A stretch of 64,000 nt of DNA from Sceloporus undulatus (Eukaryota; Chordata; Lepidosauria; Squamata; Phrynosomatidae), in assembly GCF_019175285.1 (NCBI RefSeq), contig NC_056522.1, positions 71,165,744 to 71,229,743 on the forward strand, given 5' to 3'. Positions 52,510 to 63,894 of the stretch are shown here, piece after piece; position 1 is the stretch's first letter, and each line of letters starts with the position of its first letter. The notes below the pieces were generated by a model. That model worked only from the letters and a program-made list of their open reading frames with translations, was not told where the DNA came from and did not search any database. Position numbers and translations under genes: made by a program.

Positions 52510-52720
52510 AGCCTTTCCCTCACACTCTTCAACTCAGAATGCCGCCGGCGCCTCCCGATGACGCAACTCTCTCTCTCTCTCATTCGCTCGCGCGCCCAAC
52601 TACGTCATCGCCTCCCCGACCAATAGGGATTGGGCGGCAAAGCTCGAGCGCCCGATTGGCTCAGAAAGGCGGGAGAGAACGTTGGAGCCTCGCGAGCGCT
52701 GCGGGGGGCGGGGCTTCAGA
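52510..52720 (-). promoter_or_regulatory. NUP133: NUP133 promoter, CpG island type
   Basis: No TATA. CpG-rich stretch with two CCAAT boxes on the gene strand (ATTGG at 52629-52633 and 52655-52659), one on the other strand (52620-52624), a CRE-like TACGTCAT at 52601-52608, and GC boxes at 52632-52637 and about 52,702-52,711. The start site is probably broad. Typical of a housekeeping gene. Confidence 0.75.
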
Positions 52721-52844
52721 TGTGTTTCAAGTTTGCTTCTAACGGCTGCTGGCTTTGAGGGCGTTTTGCAGACATTGGTTATGGCGGGAAGATGACCCAC
52801 CCTTGACTGGGGCTAAGCGGCATTTACGTCGTTGTTCTTCTTAG

Positions 52845-53655
52845 CTGTTTAGTCATAAAATCATAGAGCTGGAAGAGACCCCAAGAAGGGCACCCGGTCC
52901 AGCCCCATTCTGCCATGCAGGAAATCCCCATCAAAGCATCCCTGACAGATGGCCCTCCAGCCTCTGCTTAAAGACCTCCAAGGAAGGAGACTCCACTACA
53001 CTCCGAGGAAGGAGTGTGTCCCACTGTCGAACAGCCCTTACTGTCAGGAAGTTCTTCATAATGTCGAGGTGGAATCTCTTTTCCTGGAGCTTGCATCCAT
53101 TGTTCCGGGTCCTATTCTCTGGAGCAGCAGAAAACAAGCTTGCTCCCTCCTCAATATGACATCCCTTCAAATATTTAAACAGGGCTATCATATCACCTCT
53201 TAACCTTCTTTTCTCCAGGCTAAACATCCCCAGCTCCCTGAGTCGTTTCTCATATGACATGGTTTCCAGACCCTTCACCATTTTAGGTGCCCTCCTTTGG
53301 ACACATGGCTCCAGTTTCTCAATGTCCTTTTTGAATTGTGGTTCCCAGAACTGGACACAGTATTCCAGGTGGGGCCTGACCAAAGCGGAATACAGTGGCA
53401 CTATTACTTCCCTTGATCTAGACACTATACTTTTATTGATGCAGCCTAAAATTGCATTGGCCTACTGCATCGCACTGTTGACTCATGTTCAACTTGTGGT
53501 CTACTTGGACTCCAAGATCCCTTTCACATGTAGTTTCATTCAGCCAGGTGTCCCCCATCCTATATCTGTGCATTTCATTTTTCTGCCCTAAGTACAGCAC
53601 CTTACATTTCTCTGTGTTGAATTTCATTTTGTTAGCTTTGGCCCAAAATAGCTTT
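52845..53655 (-). mobile_element. CR1 LINE, minus orientation, outer (older) copy
   Basis: Starts at the CR1 3' tail ('tcataaaatcatagagctgg') and, reversed, encodes [33 protein letters not shown] and, upstream, CERDLGVQVDHKLNMSQQCD. It resumes at 54,217-54,330, where 'aatttggtgtcatctgcaac' is more 5' CR1 sequence, so a second CR1 split it. At least one frame change is present. Confidence 0.9.
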
Positions 53656-53659
53656 TGGC

Positions 53660-54215
53660 TATTACTTCAAGAGAAGTAATAGTGCCACTATATTCTGCTC
53701 TGGTCAGGCCCCACCTGGAATATTGTGTCCAGTTCTGGGCACCACAATTTAAAAAGGATGTTGAGAAACTGGAGCGTGTCCAAAGGAGGGCGACTAAAAT
53801 GGTGAAGGGTCTGGAAACCATACCCTATGAGGAAAGATTCAGGGAGCTGGGGATGTTTAGCCTGGAGAAAAGATTAAGAGGTGACATAATAGCCCGGTTT
53901 AAATATTTGAAGGGATGTCATATTGAGGAGGGAGCAAGCTTGTTTTCTGCTGCTCCAGAGAACAGGACCCAGAACAATGGATGCAAGCTACAGGAAAAGA
54001 GATTCCACCTGAACATTAGGAGGAACTTCCTGACAGTAAGGGCTGTTTGACAGTGGAACACACTCCCATGGAGTGTGATGGAGTCTCCTTCTATGGAGGT
54101 CTTTAAACAGAGGCTGGATGGCTATCTGTCAGGGATGCTTTGATTTGGATTTCCTGCATGGCAGGGGGTTGGACTGGATGGCCCTTGTGGTCTCTTCCAA
54201 CTCTATGATTCTATA
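53660..54215 (+). mobile_element. CR1 LINE, plus orientation, inserted into the older CR1
   Basis: Encodes [20 protein letters not shown] then [19 protein letters not shown] and [15 protein letters not shown], and ends with the CR1 tail 'ctctatgattctat' at 54,215. 5'-truncated. With the surrounding copy it forms two inverted arms of about 550 bases. Confidence 0.9.
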
Positions 54216-54216
54216 A

Positions 54217-54330
54217 AAGCTTTCATTTTGAATGTTGATCCTGTCCTCTGGAGTATGAGCTACTCCTCCTAATTTGGTGTCATCTGCAACTTAGATTAAG
54301 CATGCCCTCTATTCCATCAGCTTCTAATGG
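54217..54330 (-). mobile_element. Continuation of the older minus-strand CR1
   Basis: 'cattttgaatgttgatcctg' and 'aatttggtgtcatctgcaac' lie directly upstream, in CR1 order, of the part that ends near 53,655. The 560-base gap is the inserted CR1. Confidence 0.75.
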
Positions 54331-54339
54331 ACCTAAGCA

Positions 54340-55220
54340 GAGCCCAAGCATGAACTTTAGAGCCCTCACATACACCATTATCCCATCCCTTGTATATAAT
54401 CTCACAAAACATGAAAGACAAATCTGAAATTGGTTTCTGAAAATATACTAGTCTTGACTGGGGCATCCCTACCATGCCCCAACGATTTTTGTTGTTGCTG
54501 TTTTTGTTTATTTTGGATCCATTTTGGTAAAACATGCCAAATATAGTCCAGATTTGTTTAGAACGTTTTGCCTTTATTGGCGATAGAAACGTCAAATGGT
54601 CAAGTCCCAGTCCGTTGGCCATCTCTTTAGGCTTCCCCTGATGTGGCTAAAGTGCAGTATCATACATCCAGAAAACACGGCCAGCGGAAGCCATTTTGTG
54701 ATGTAACGGGATTCAGTGCATAGACATTCATAGGTGCTGAGGTAATCTTCCTCAGTGCCTATTATTCTATTTCCTAACCAGCTATGGCCAGGAGCTAAAA
54801 TGACTGAAGTCCTTTTTTGTGTAGAAGTGGACCTTCTGTACAATTTGAGGTTTCTAAGTAAACGTTTTTAAATAATTTCTCTACAGAATGATATACGACT
54901 AAGCACCTTCCCCACTTAGGAGAGTAATAAGAATATCAAATGTGAAAAAGACCTTTGGCAAAGAAACTGGACCTGTTGTTGTGTGCCCACAAGTTGTTAT
55001 GGTGGCCCTATGGCAAACCATTTTCAGTGGCTTGGTGTGGTTTGCGTAAGTTGGTTGCCATGACAGGAATTGTAGTTCTAAATTGGAAGGTAAATGGATC
55101 ACCAGTCCTGCTCATTCAGTCATGTTTGATCAAATATGTGCTGTCAAGGGTTAAAATAAAATAAAATGCAATCTCATCTTTTTCAAAAAAAGAAACTTGA
55201 TGCTTAGTTCAGATAACTAC
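54340..55220. other. Intergenic spacer between CR1 nest and L2 LINE
   Basis: No gene recognised. A short SINE-like piece ('tgttgttgtgtgcccacaag') lies at about 54,973. Confidence 0.5.
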
Positions 55221-55227
55221 AGTTAAT

Positions 55228-57853
55228 GCTCAGGATTACTCCAGTAATGCTCCAAACCAATGTACTTAGAAGATTCTTTCCACTATCTGACCATCATTTA
55301 ATCTCCTTTGCTCTCACTTATACTCCTCCTCCTCGCTATACTATTCAACGTCTTTTTCGTGATCTTCAATCTGTTGACTCTAACCATCTTGGTCTGACCC
55401 TGGATTCATCTCTCTCTTCCCTAAATCTCGGGGATTCTGCTGATTCAGCAATGTCTTTATTTAACTCCACTCTTTCCTCAACTCTTGACCATTTTGCCCC
55501 TGTCTCTGTACGCACTTCTTCCTCTAAGACTAGGCCTCAGCCCTGGCTTACCCCCAACATTAAGTTTCTCCGGTCCTGCTCTAGAGCGGCCGAACGTCTT
55601 TGGAGAAAGTCCAAAAAGTGGGCTGATTTTATCCATTTCAAATTTGTTCTTTCTTCTTTCTCGCGCGCCCTCTCTATGGCAAAACAGAATTATTACAAAT
55701 CACTGATCTCTTCCAATGAGAGGTGCCCGCAGCGTTTGTTCTCCACCTTCAACACTTTGCTTAAACCTCCCTCTCCTCCTGTCTCTTCATCTTTCTCTCC
55801 TAATGACTTTGCTAACTATTTCATCTCTAAGATTACCACTCTTCGCTCTGAGATAGTCCCTCCTGATTCTTCTTCTGCTCTTAATCTTCTATCACCTTCG
55901 CCTAACAAATTTTCTGTCTTTCCTCCTGCCTCTTTGGATGAACTATCTACACTTCTGAACTCTTGCAAACCTGCTACCTGTCCTCTTGATCCTATTCCTA
56001 CTCGTCTTCTAATCTCTATAGCTCCCTCCTTTCTGCCCTCGCTCCTCCATATCTTCAATCTCTCTCTCTCTACAGGCTCCTTCCCCTCGGACTTCAAACA
56101 TGCTCTCATTTCCCCAATTCTGAAAAAACCTTCTCTTGACCCCTCCTCTCTGTCTAGCTATCGTCCGATTTCTCTTCTCCCCTTTCTTTCTAAAGTTTTG
56201 GAACGGGTTGTCTATTCGCGCTGTCTTGAGTTTCTTGAAGCCAATTCCATCCTTGATCCCTTTCAGTCTGGCTTCCGCCCAAGGCATTCTACAGAGACAG
56301 CTCTCACTAAGATCTCGAATGACCTTTTACAGGCCAAGGCTAATGGCCTTTACTCTGTTCTCATTCTTCTCGATCTGTCTGCAGCCTTTGACACTGTTGA
56401 TCACTGTCTTCTAGTTGACATACTCTCTGACCTTGGGTTCTCAGACTCTGTTCTCGACTGGTTTAGATCTTACTTGTCTGGCAGATCTTTTGCAGTAGTT
56501 GCAGGGGGTCAGACTTCTTCTCCTGTTCCCTTATCTGTTGGAGTTCCCCAGGGCTCTGTTCTGGGTCCCCTTCTGTTTTCTCTCTACACACTGTCCTTAG
56601 GAAAACTCATTAGCTCTTTTGGCTTTTCCTACCATCTGTATGCCGATGACACCCAGCTGTATCTTTCTGCCCCTGACCTTTCTCCAAGGCTTGAACAGCA
56701 AGTCTCATCTTGCCTTACAGCTGTCTCACAGTGGATGCGCCATCTGCGTTTGAAGCTCAACATGTCCAAGACGGAGCTTCTTGTCTTTCCTCCTAAGCCC
56801 AACCTTCAACACTCCTTTTCTGTCTCTGTGGACAACATTTCCATTCAACCAGTCCAGCAAGCCCGCAGTCTTGGCTTTATCTTTGACTCTTCTCTGTCGT
56901 GTATCCCTCAGATCCAGACCACAGCCAAGGCTTGTAGATTCCTTTTGTACAATATTGCCAAAATCCGACCATATCTCACTGCCTCTACTGCCAAGATCCT
57001 GGTCCATGCCCTAGTGATCTCACGACTGGATTACTGTAATGTCCTCCTGGCTGGGCTTCCTTTTTTCTCACCTCCGTCCTTTAATCTCTGTCCAGCATTC
57101 AGCTGCACGCATTATCACTTCCACCCACCGCTCTGACCACATCTCTCCTGTGTTGGCATCCCTTCACTGGCTCCCTCTCCCTTTCCGCATTCAGTATAAG
57201 CTCCTGCTGTCGACATTCAAAGCCCTCCATGGACTGGCCCCTCCTTACTTATCAGACCTTCTTTCTCCTCACCTTCCCACCAGGGCCCTCCGTTCTGGTA
57301 GTCAAGGTCTGCTGTCTCAGCCCAGGATTTCCTCTGCCCCATCCCGGATTCGCCCCTTTTCACTTGCTGCCCCTCACTCCTGGAACCTTCTTCCTCCACA
57401 AGCAAGAGCCATCACTTCTTTAACCAGCTTCAAAACGGAGCTGAAAACCATCCTATTCAGAGAAGCTTTCCCAGGCATCGCATAATTGTCGCTTACTATC
57501 TGATGTTCTGTTGTTGGCTGTTTATCGATCCATTTCCTGTATTCCTATGTACTGTATATGTATTATCCTACTTGTGATTATGTATTTTCCCTGGATAATG
57601 ATTAACCATCCATTATGAAGCCTTGCCCTCCCTCCAGTCCATCTGCCTTGGTCCAGGCCTCGGAGGTTGAGAGGAACTGCTGGACCTCTTACCCTTTCTC
57701 GTCACCACTCCCTTCTCCTTCTGTATCATGTCTTTTTTAGATTGTAAGCCTGAGGGCAGGGAACCGTCTAACTAAAAAGATTGCATGTACAGCGCTGTGT
57801 AAATTTACAGCGCTTCATAAATAAAGGTTAATAATAATAATAATAATAATAAT
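55228..57853 (+). mobile_element. L2-type LINE with nearly open ORF2, 5'-truncated
   Basis: The frame begins in the end of the endonuclease ([11 protein letters not shown]) and runs 55,226-57,136. RT motifs in order: [81 protein letters not shown] (catalytic Asp-Asp), [11 protein letters not shown]. After [18 protein letters not shown] one frameshift near 57,055-57,090 moves the rest ([36 protein letters not shown]) to the frame ending at 57,485. The 3' UTR ends 'acagcgcttcataaataaag' with an (AAT)n tail. One break in about 750 codons marks it as young. Confidence 0.9.
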
Positions 57854-57859
57854 TCTACT

Positions 57860-59160
57860 GAGTTTGTAACTTTGTTCAGAAAATGGTCTTATTTCCAGTT
57901 AAGGATACAATATTAGATGATCATTCCTTTATTCTTTTAACTCTTTGGCCAAAGAGTTAAATAAATTACTTTTCAATTATATTACACGTTTCTATGTAAT
58001 ATAGTGTGACAAACGTCTACTAAAAAATTCATAAGAAGGACTCAGTTTTAGAGGCCAGTATACAACTGCTTTCATTATTATGATTTTAAAAAAAATCAAA
58101 ACAGCCCAATTCCTATTCTTTTATTTTAGAAAGAAAAGTTTTTATGCAACTGCTTAATGGTAGAAAAGTTTTGGTCTCTTTATTATGCCAAATAATTCAT
58201 TTAATACACATCTAAACAAACATATGCTAATTTATCCCTATTTTATATCAAAAATTGTATTTGCAAGTTTAATGTATCACAAACAAGGCTAAAATGATTG
58301 ATTTGTTTGATGCAATCCCAGGCACAATTATCTTGGAGAAAGCCTGATTTCAAGTATATTTATTACTTGGAAGTAAATAATTTTGAAATGAGGTTACTTC
58401 TACCTGAATAGATGACGACGGCCTATATTAGTCAAACCATAAGTCCAACTAACTGATTGGGAGTGGTAATACCTCTTTCCAATATGTGACAAACATCTTT
58501 CCCAGCTTTGATATCGAAGATAATTTTAACCTAAAGTAGCAGGGATTGAACCCAGGCCCCTCTGTATAGAAAACACGTACTCTACAATTCAGCTTTGGCT
58601 CCTTCCTTAAACTATAGAACAGACAGCCCAATGCTATTCATGTTAAGGAGAAATTTCAAAACCACAGATGAGATTTAATTATAATAATTACGTTGCAGAA
58701 GGTTTGCAAGTCCAGTAGAACAAAGTTTTTATCTTTGCATTTTACAAGTATCCCCCCTGCATCTTCTTGTCACTTCTCACAATGTTCCACAGGGTCAACA
58801 GTGAAGCAGATTTTCAGGACGTGAGAGGAAAATAACTACTACTACTACTTCTGTGAGCAAAAGCTTCTGTGAACAGATCTCTCTCTTCTGTACAATGACT
58901 TTAAAAAAGAGCTCCAGAATTTTACATAGGTTTAACTTATCTCAAACTGGAGAAAAAGAGAGTGCTTCCAAACCTTCAGGTTTAAAAATTCGTAGACATC
59001 CATATTCATTAATCAAAGCAGCAGCAAAATATTTACGTTGTAAAAACAATTCAGTGTTTTATATTTTCACAAGAATATAATTATAATTAGATGCTCTGAA
59101 TAAATTTTTTAGCACAGCCAAGTTTTGAAATATCTGAAATACACAAGAAAAAAATATAAA
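57860..59160. other. Spacer below ABCB10
   Basis: AT-rich, no gene recognised. A decayed 'ggcacaattatcttggagaa' repeat piece lies near 58,320. Confidence 0.55.
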
Positions 59161-59164
59161 CACA

Positions 59165-59170
59165 TTTATT
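59165..59170 (-). terminator. ABCB10: Likely ABCB10 polyadenylation signal AATAAA
   Basis: TTTATT on the plus strand, about 95 bases past the stop. Other A-rich signals further down cannot be excluded. Confidence 0.5.
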
Positions 59171-59265
59171 ATACATAAATTGAAACATAATTTAAAATTG
59201 CTTGGAAATGTGTTACATTTCCGTTCCTTATACTCTTTCATTTTTTTTTTTAAAAAAAGACTTTT

Positions 59266-59527
59266 TCAAGATTTTACATTTAATGCAAAAATTTCACTGT
59301 TCTGGATAAAAGACTGTTTCTTCATTAATTTGCTGAAAAGTCCATTTGGGTTTGCAAGCAATGTTTCATGTTTTCCACACTCAATAATTCTGCCTTGATC
59401 AAGAACTGCAACTGAATTAGCATTCTGAATAGTAGACAAACGGTGAGCAATAATGAGAACAGTCCTTCCTTCCATGAGCCGATCTAATGCATCTTGGACA
59501 AGGAATTCATTTTCAGCATCCAAAGCA
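59266..59527 (-). CDS. ABCB10: ABCB10 last exon (D-loop, H-loop, stop)
   Basis: Encodes (S)[55 protein letters not shown] and [18 protein letters not shown] before VKS and TGA at 59268-59266. His in IAHRLST is the H-loop. Acceptor AG at 59529-59528. Confidence 0.97.
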
Positions 59528-62500
59528 CTAATTCATAAACAGAATCAAGAGAAAACGTGTTATTATCCCATATCACACATTAGGGGAGTTAGTTTGCTTT
59601 CATTTTATTTCAAGTTTCTTATAACTGACAATATTGTAAGAGTACTGAATCTATTTCAAAGTAATCTAGTTAAACAAAGCAATAACACTGTATTTTTCTA
59701 TAAAACAGATGGCCTTTGGTACACTTTTTATAGTATTTATGTTACAAAGCTGTTTCAAACCCTAAGTGAATGACTACCTCCAAATGGAAGCTTCAGAAGC
59801 CTCGAGTCTAGCTGATCAGAAACTGTTCCAAGAAAGGAGGCAGTCCCTCCCATTTCTTCATATCTATCTATGATGATTGTGCAGCTTATGACTATCCTGA
59901 ATGGATTCTTGAGCCGTACCACCTAGCCTTCAGCTGTAGCATCCCATTGGCATGGTCCACTAGTATCAGAAACATCAAAATACACAGTCCCCTCTAACCT
60001 CTCCTTGAAGTAGATTGGAGTCATTTCAGGCATGCTTTTTTTTTTGACATTCTTTACTTGACTGATCCCTGAAGTTTTCTACTTCAAACTCATGACAGCA
60101 GTTGTACATTTAGTCACCTAGGACAGACTGGGCCAGATTCATACAAAAATGCACTATATTTTGTGAACACCTTAACTGTTTTAAAGAGATAGCATAATAT
60201 TGCCATCCACACACAATTCAACTTGCAAGGAAAAATAAACTTATTGGAAGATTATGGTATTGTGTAATATTTTCTTTTATTTACAAATGCACAGACTAAA
60301 CTTGGCTGCAAAGGCACAGCTTAACACTACAAAATAGTTGGAAGTCTGCTATCCTTATCAGATTTTTCAGTGGCACTGCCTGCACCCTGAAAAGCCCCAG
60401 TCTACCTTGATTCTGACTGGACCACTTTCCACAGTGTCAGTTCTGTACACAGACAACTTGAGAACCCCAGCACCAATTAAACAAAAAGAAAGAATCGTAT
60501 GTCTCCTCCAAAAAAGCTTTCCCTTTCTAAAATTGTCTCTGACCATCTCCTAGTCGTGTTATCAACAAACATTTTGCCATAGCAATCTATTATCCCCTTG
60601 ACAGAGGGGTCTTTCTCAGTGACAGTGATTGAATCTCCCCAACACAGTCGTTAAACCTAACCAAATTGGTTCTCCCCTTGTAAGCAGTTTTCTGCATTAC
60701 AATTACAGAATCACAGGGATGACAGGAACCCTGACCTCAATCTTTTAATATTATCTCTCTCACTCACACAAAATATGTACCTTCTCACAGCTGTCAGATT
60801 TATGATGAATTTAGTACTTGGACATTATTTGTCTGTTTTGCAAACTTTCTCAGCTTCTTAAACTTTATATTCAAACATTTCTATAGAGATAATACTTCCA
60901 GAGTAGTTAATAATAATAATAATAATAATCTGTTTGTTTATAGCCCGCTTTTCCTGGGAGATCAAAGCGGGTTACAACAAAGTACTACACAATGTACAAA
61001 TTTACAAACAGTATCCACATAAAAATCCATATCAATACATCAAATTATTAAAAACAAGATAAAAATACAAGATTAAAAACCACAACAATAACTAGCTAAA
61101 AATGCTTGTGTAACGGGGAGAGAGGAGGAATCACAGCGTCTGGGGGAAAACCTATTGGAAGAGGAAGGTCTTCAACTTCTTCCTAAACAGGTCAAGGGAG
61201 GTAACTGAGCGGAGCTCATCGGGAAGGGAGTTCCAAAGCTGCGGGGCCGAGATGGAAAACGCCTCTGTGCAGTCACAATATACTTTGTGTCAGGAACCCT
61301 CAACAATTGCTTCCCGGCCGATCTGAGAGTGCGGGGCAGATTATATGGGGAGAGGCGGTCCTCCAAGTACCCTGGGCCCAAGCCATTTCATGCTTCCAAG
61401 GAAATACTGTGCCTAATCCTTGCTACAATGTGTTAACAAAGAGTATGCAGATGTTTTTGAAACAAATTCAGAGACAGTAAAAAAAAAGAGTGACGGTATT
61501 CAATATCTGGCACGGCAGCACATAGACTGCATATTTACCTGCAAGAAAGGACTTTAAAAAAAATCTAACCAAAACATTTTCCCACCTAGTTATTATATCA
61601 TGTCATTTTTATTACTTACCTTGTTGCTTCATCAAGAAGAAGAATTTTTGGATTCTAGAAAACAAAATAAATTTGTCTTTACTTGAACAGCTTTTTGAGA
61701 GTTGAAGACTGCAAATTTTAGAATAAGAATTGGAATGCCAATTTATTTACATAAACAGGAAGATAAATGTATAACTTAGTGTTTTAACTTATACATGTGA
61801 AAATTACATTATATGAGCCTTGTGAGGCTTGGCAATCTCTCTGCAGAGAAACTTATATAGTAAGCCCCTATTAAAAATGTCCACAACAGTCTCTCTTTGA
61901 CCTCTGCCACGTTGCTACTGAACATGCCCAGGCCAAAAAGAAGTCAGGAGGGCTGCCTTTCTTTCTCTAGTTTAGGCAAGAGAGAGGTAATGATGCTTCC
62001 ATGCCAAAAGGGGCTTCTTGCCTCTGGCTCTTGTCACTGTCTTCATGCTGAGTCCCTAATAGAGGCAGGTTGCTTTCCTTGCTCTTCTCCCACACACCCT
62101 TTTCAGGCTGCATTCTCGTTCTTTTCCCGCATTTATATTCCTTTTCCTATCTATATAGATGCAATCATTTTAAGATCACCAACACCATTTACGCACACAC
62201 ATATATACACACACACAATTGTAACCCCTCAGATAATCAGATCCTCTCTTCTTTAGCTCTTCTTTTAAGTATATTCCTCCATGCATTTTTAAAAGGAGAG
62301 GAAAAGATTTGTTTGTTACATGCCCAGACAACATATCTATAGGTCATAGCAAAATCCTTAATTTGGCCCCAAAATCTGTCCTTGACTTATACATGAGGTC
62401 AACTTTCATATGAGTATATACAATAGTTAAGAGGCCCCAAAGGGGCTGCTCCTTCTAGAAAGGGTTGTAGAGCAAGTTCCAAAACAGCCTAATTTTTACT

Positions 62501-62546
62501 TCCTCAAAAAAGATGCAGCAGACAGCAAAGTAACACACGCTCTCAT

Positions 62547-62603
<57 letters not shown>

Positions 62604-63517
62604 CACAAACATGATACTGCCATAATTACTAGATTTCCAACTGAAAAAACTCAACCATGAAAAGACTTTTTGACACCTGTTTTTCAGTGTTCTCCTCATT
62701 AGTTCTTTAAGACAGAGATATGCAAAAAGGTTTACCTTGAGAAGAGCCCGGGCAATAGCAATTCGTTGTTTCTGTCCCCCTAACAATAAAAAAATTATTT
62801 TTTAAAGCCAACATTTTAAAATTTTTGTCTTAATTGCACTTCTAAATTAAACACTGTAGAGATTTAATGCTCTCCACTAATCTCTATAAAGAAGTAATCA
62901 TATGAAAGCATTAACCACATAAATACATTTTGAATATGGCAACACTTTACCTGAAAGAAGAACACCTTTTTCTCCAACTAAAGTGCCGAATCCTTTAGGA
63001 AAATTCTGGATGAAACTAGAAGCATTTGCAATGTCAGCAACTTTCTCAATTTCTTCCATAGTAACTGCAGACGGGTCCTCAGCCCCATAGGCAATATTTT
63101 CAGCAATAGAGCATGAGAAAAGGATGGGTTCCTAATATGAGTGAAAGAACAGTGAACATGACAATACAGATTCACTATAATATATAGAAAAAGAGTACAA
63201 CTATAAGTGATATTATGCAACAAACATGATGAAAAAGAAAGCACTACATTAATAAATACAGACAAATGTGCCCACACTGATGATTTTCAACTTTAAGAGG
63301 TGGAATTCAAATGGAAAGTACCCCCCCCCCCCAAAAAAAAAGTTATTCAACATTCCCAAAGATTTGTCCAATGCTTACTATGGGAAAGTAGAGCAGAAGT
63401 AAATACTACAATTAAGAAACACAGCTTCTCTTCTTACCTGACTTACTGTTCCAATTTTAGTCCTGAACCAGAGTGGGTTTAGCTGACGAATGTCAACACC
63501 ATCAACAGTGATACCTC
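59266..63517 (-). CDS. ABCB10: ABCB10, mitochondrial ABC transporter, C-terminal part of the nucleotide-binding domain (partial)
   Basis: Five in-phase exons (63,438-63,517; 62,951-63,131; 62,736-62,779; 61,620-61,654; 59,266-59,527) carry the NBD after Walker A. ABCB10 is a homodimeric half-transporter of the inner mitochondrial membrane with its ATPase side in the matrix, tied to haem synthesis and to export of biliverdin. The Q-loop Gln, LSGGQ signature, Walker B with catalytic Glu, D-loop and H-loop His are all present. The membrane domain and Walker A exon lie beyond base 64,000. The C-terminus extends about ten residues past the human QSFISA end. Assigned to ABCB10 by sequence and by its place next to NUP133. 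Confidence 0.95.
60908..61385 (-). mobile_element. L2-like LINE 3' part in an ABCB10 intron
   Basis: (TTA)n tail at 60,908, then 'tatagcccgcttttcctggg' 3' UTR; reversed coding piece [20 protein letters not shown]. Same orientation and family type as 4,338-5,880. Confidence 0.8.
61620..61654 (-). CDS. ABCB10: ABCB10 Walker B micro-exon
   Basis: 35 nt encoding [11 protein letters not shown] and the first two bases of Ser. LLLDE is Walker B with the catalytic Glu. Donor GTAAGT, acceptor AG at 61656-61655. Confidence 0.96.
62541..62602. repeat. Composite (TC)n(TG)n(TA)n microsatellite
   Basis: Three dinucleotide tracts in series in an ABCB10 intron. Confidence 0.95.
62736..62779 (-). CDS. ABCB10: ABCB10 signature exon
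   Basis: 44 nt encoding (G)[14 protein letters not shown]. The LSGGQ signature is split: LLS and the first base of Gly lie in the exon before. Donor GTAAAC. Confidence 0.97.
62951..63131 (-). CDS. ABCB10: ABCB10 alpha-helical subdomain exon
   Basis: Encodes [38 protein letters not shown] and [14 protein letters not shown]. Directly follows the Q-loop. Donor GTAAAG, acceptor AG at 63133-63132. Confidence 0.97.
63438..63517 (-). CDS. ABCB10: ABCB10 exon ending at the Q-loop
   Basis: Encodes [19 protein letters not shown] then TKIGTVSQ; human has DIRQLNPVWLRSKIGTVSQ. Donor GTAAGA, acceptor AG at 63519-63518. Confidence 0.96.
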
Positions 63518-63894
63518 CTTTAACAAATTAAAAGAATGTTAGATAACAGGGGTTGGGAAAAAGGAAAGAATAGGAAATACAGAACAAAATCCCCCCCCAA
63601 AAAACTACAACACTATTGTTATAAAGCACTATAGCACATGTATAGTTCAATTAGCTTTATAATACAGAAAGACTTGGTCCTTCGTGTGGTTTTCTATTCC
63701 CAGGAAAGAGAAGATTTCACTTTGGAGGGATGTTAAAGACTTTAACAGAGGTCTCTCTTTCTTTACTATGATGAGTCAGATAAATATGTGCCATATCCAA
63801 TTAATTTAGAGGGCTGCAGGCCAGTATGTCTCACAAAAAGAACTAGAAGCCACATTCTCAGATGAGCCCTGAGAATGGGGTAAAAATACAAGAT

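Noticed and set aside
52959-53591. Plus-strand open frames in the CR1 region as host genes
   Set aside because: They are antisense to CR1 ORF2 on the minus strand.
52845-54215. A segmental inverted duplication
   Set aside because: Both arms end in their own CR1 3' tail and the outer CR1 resumes beyond the inner one, so nested insertion explains it better.
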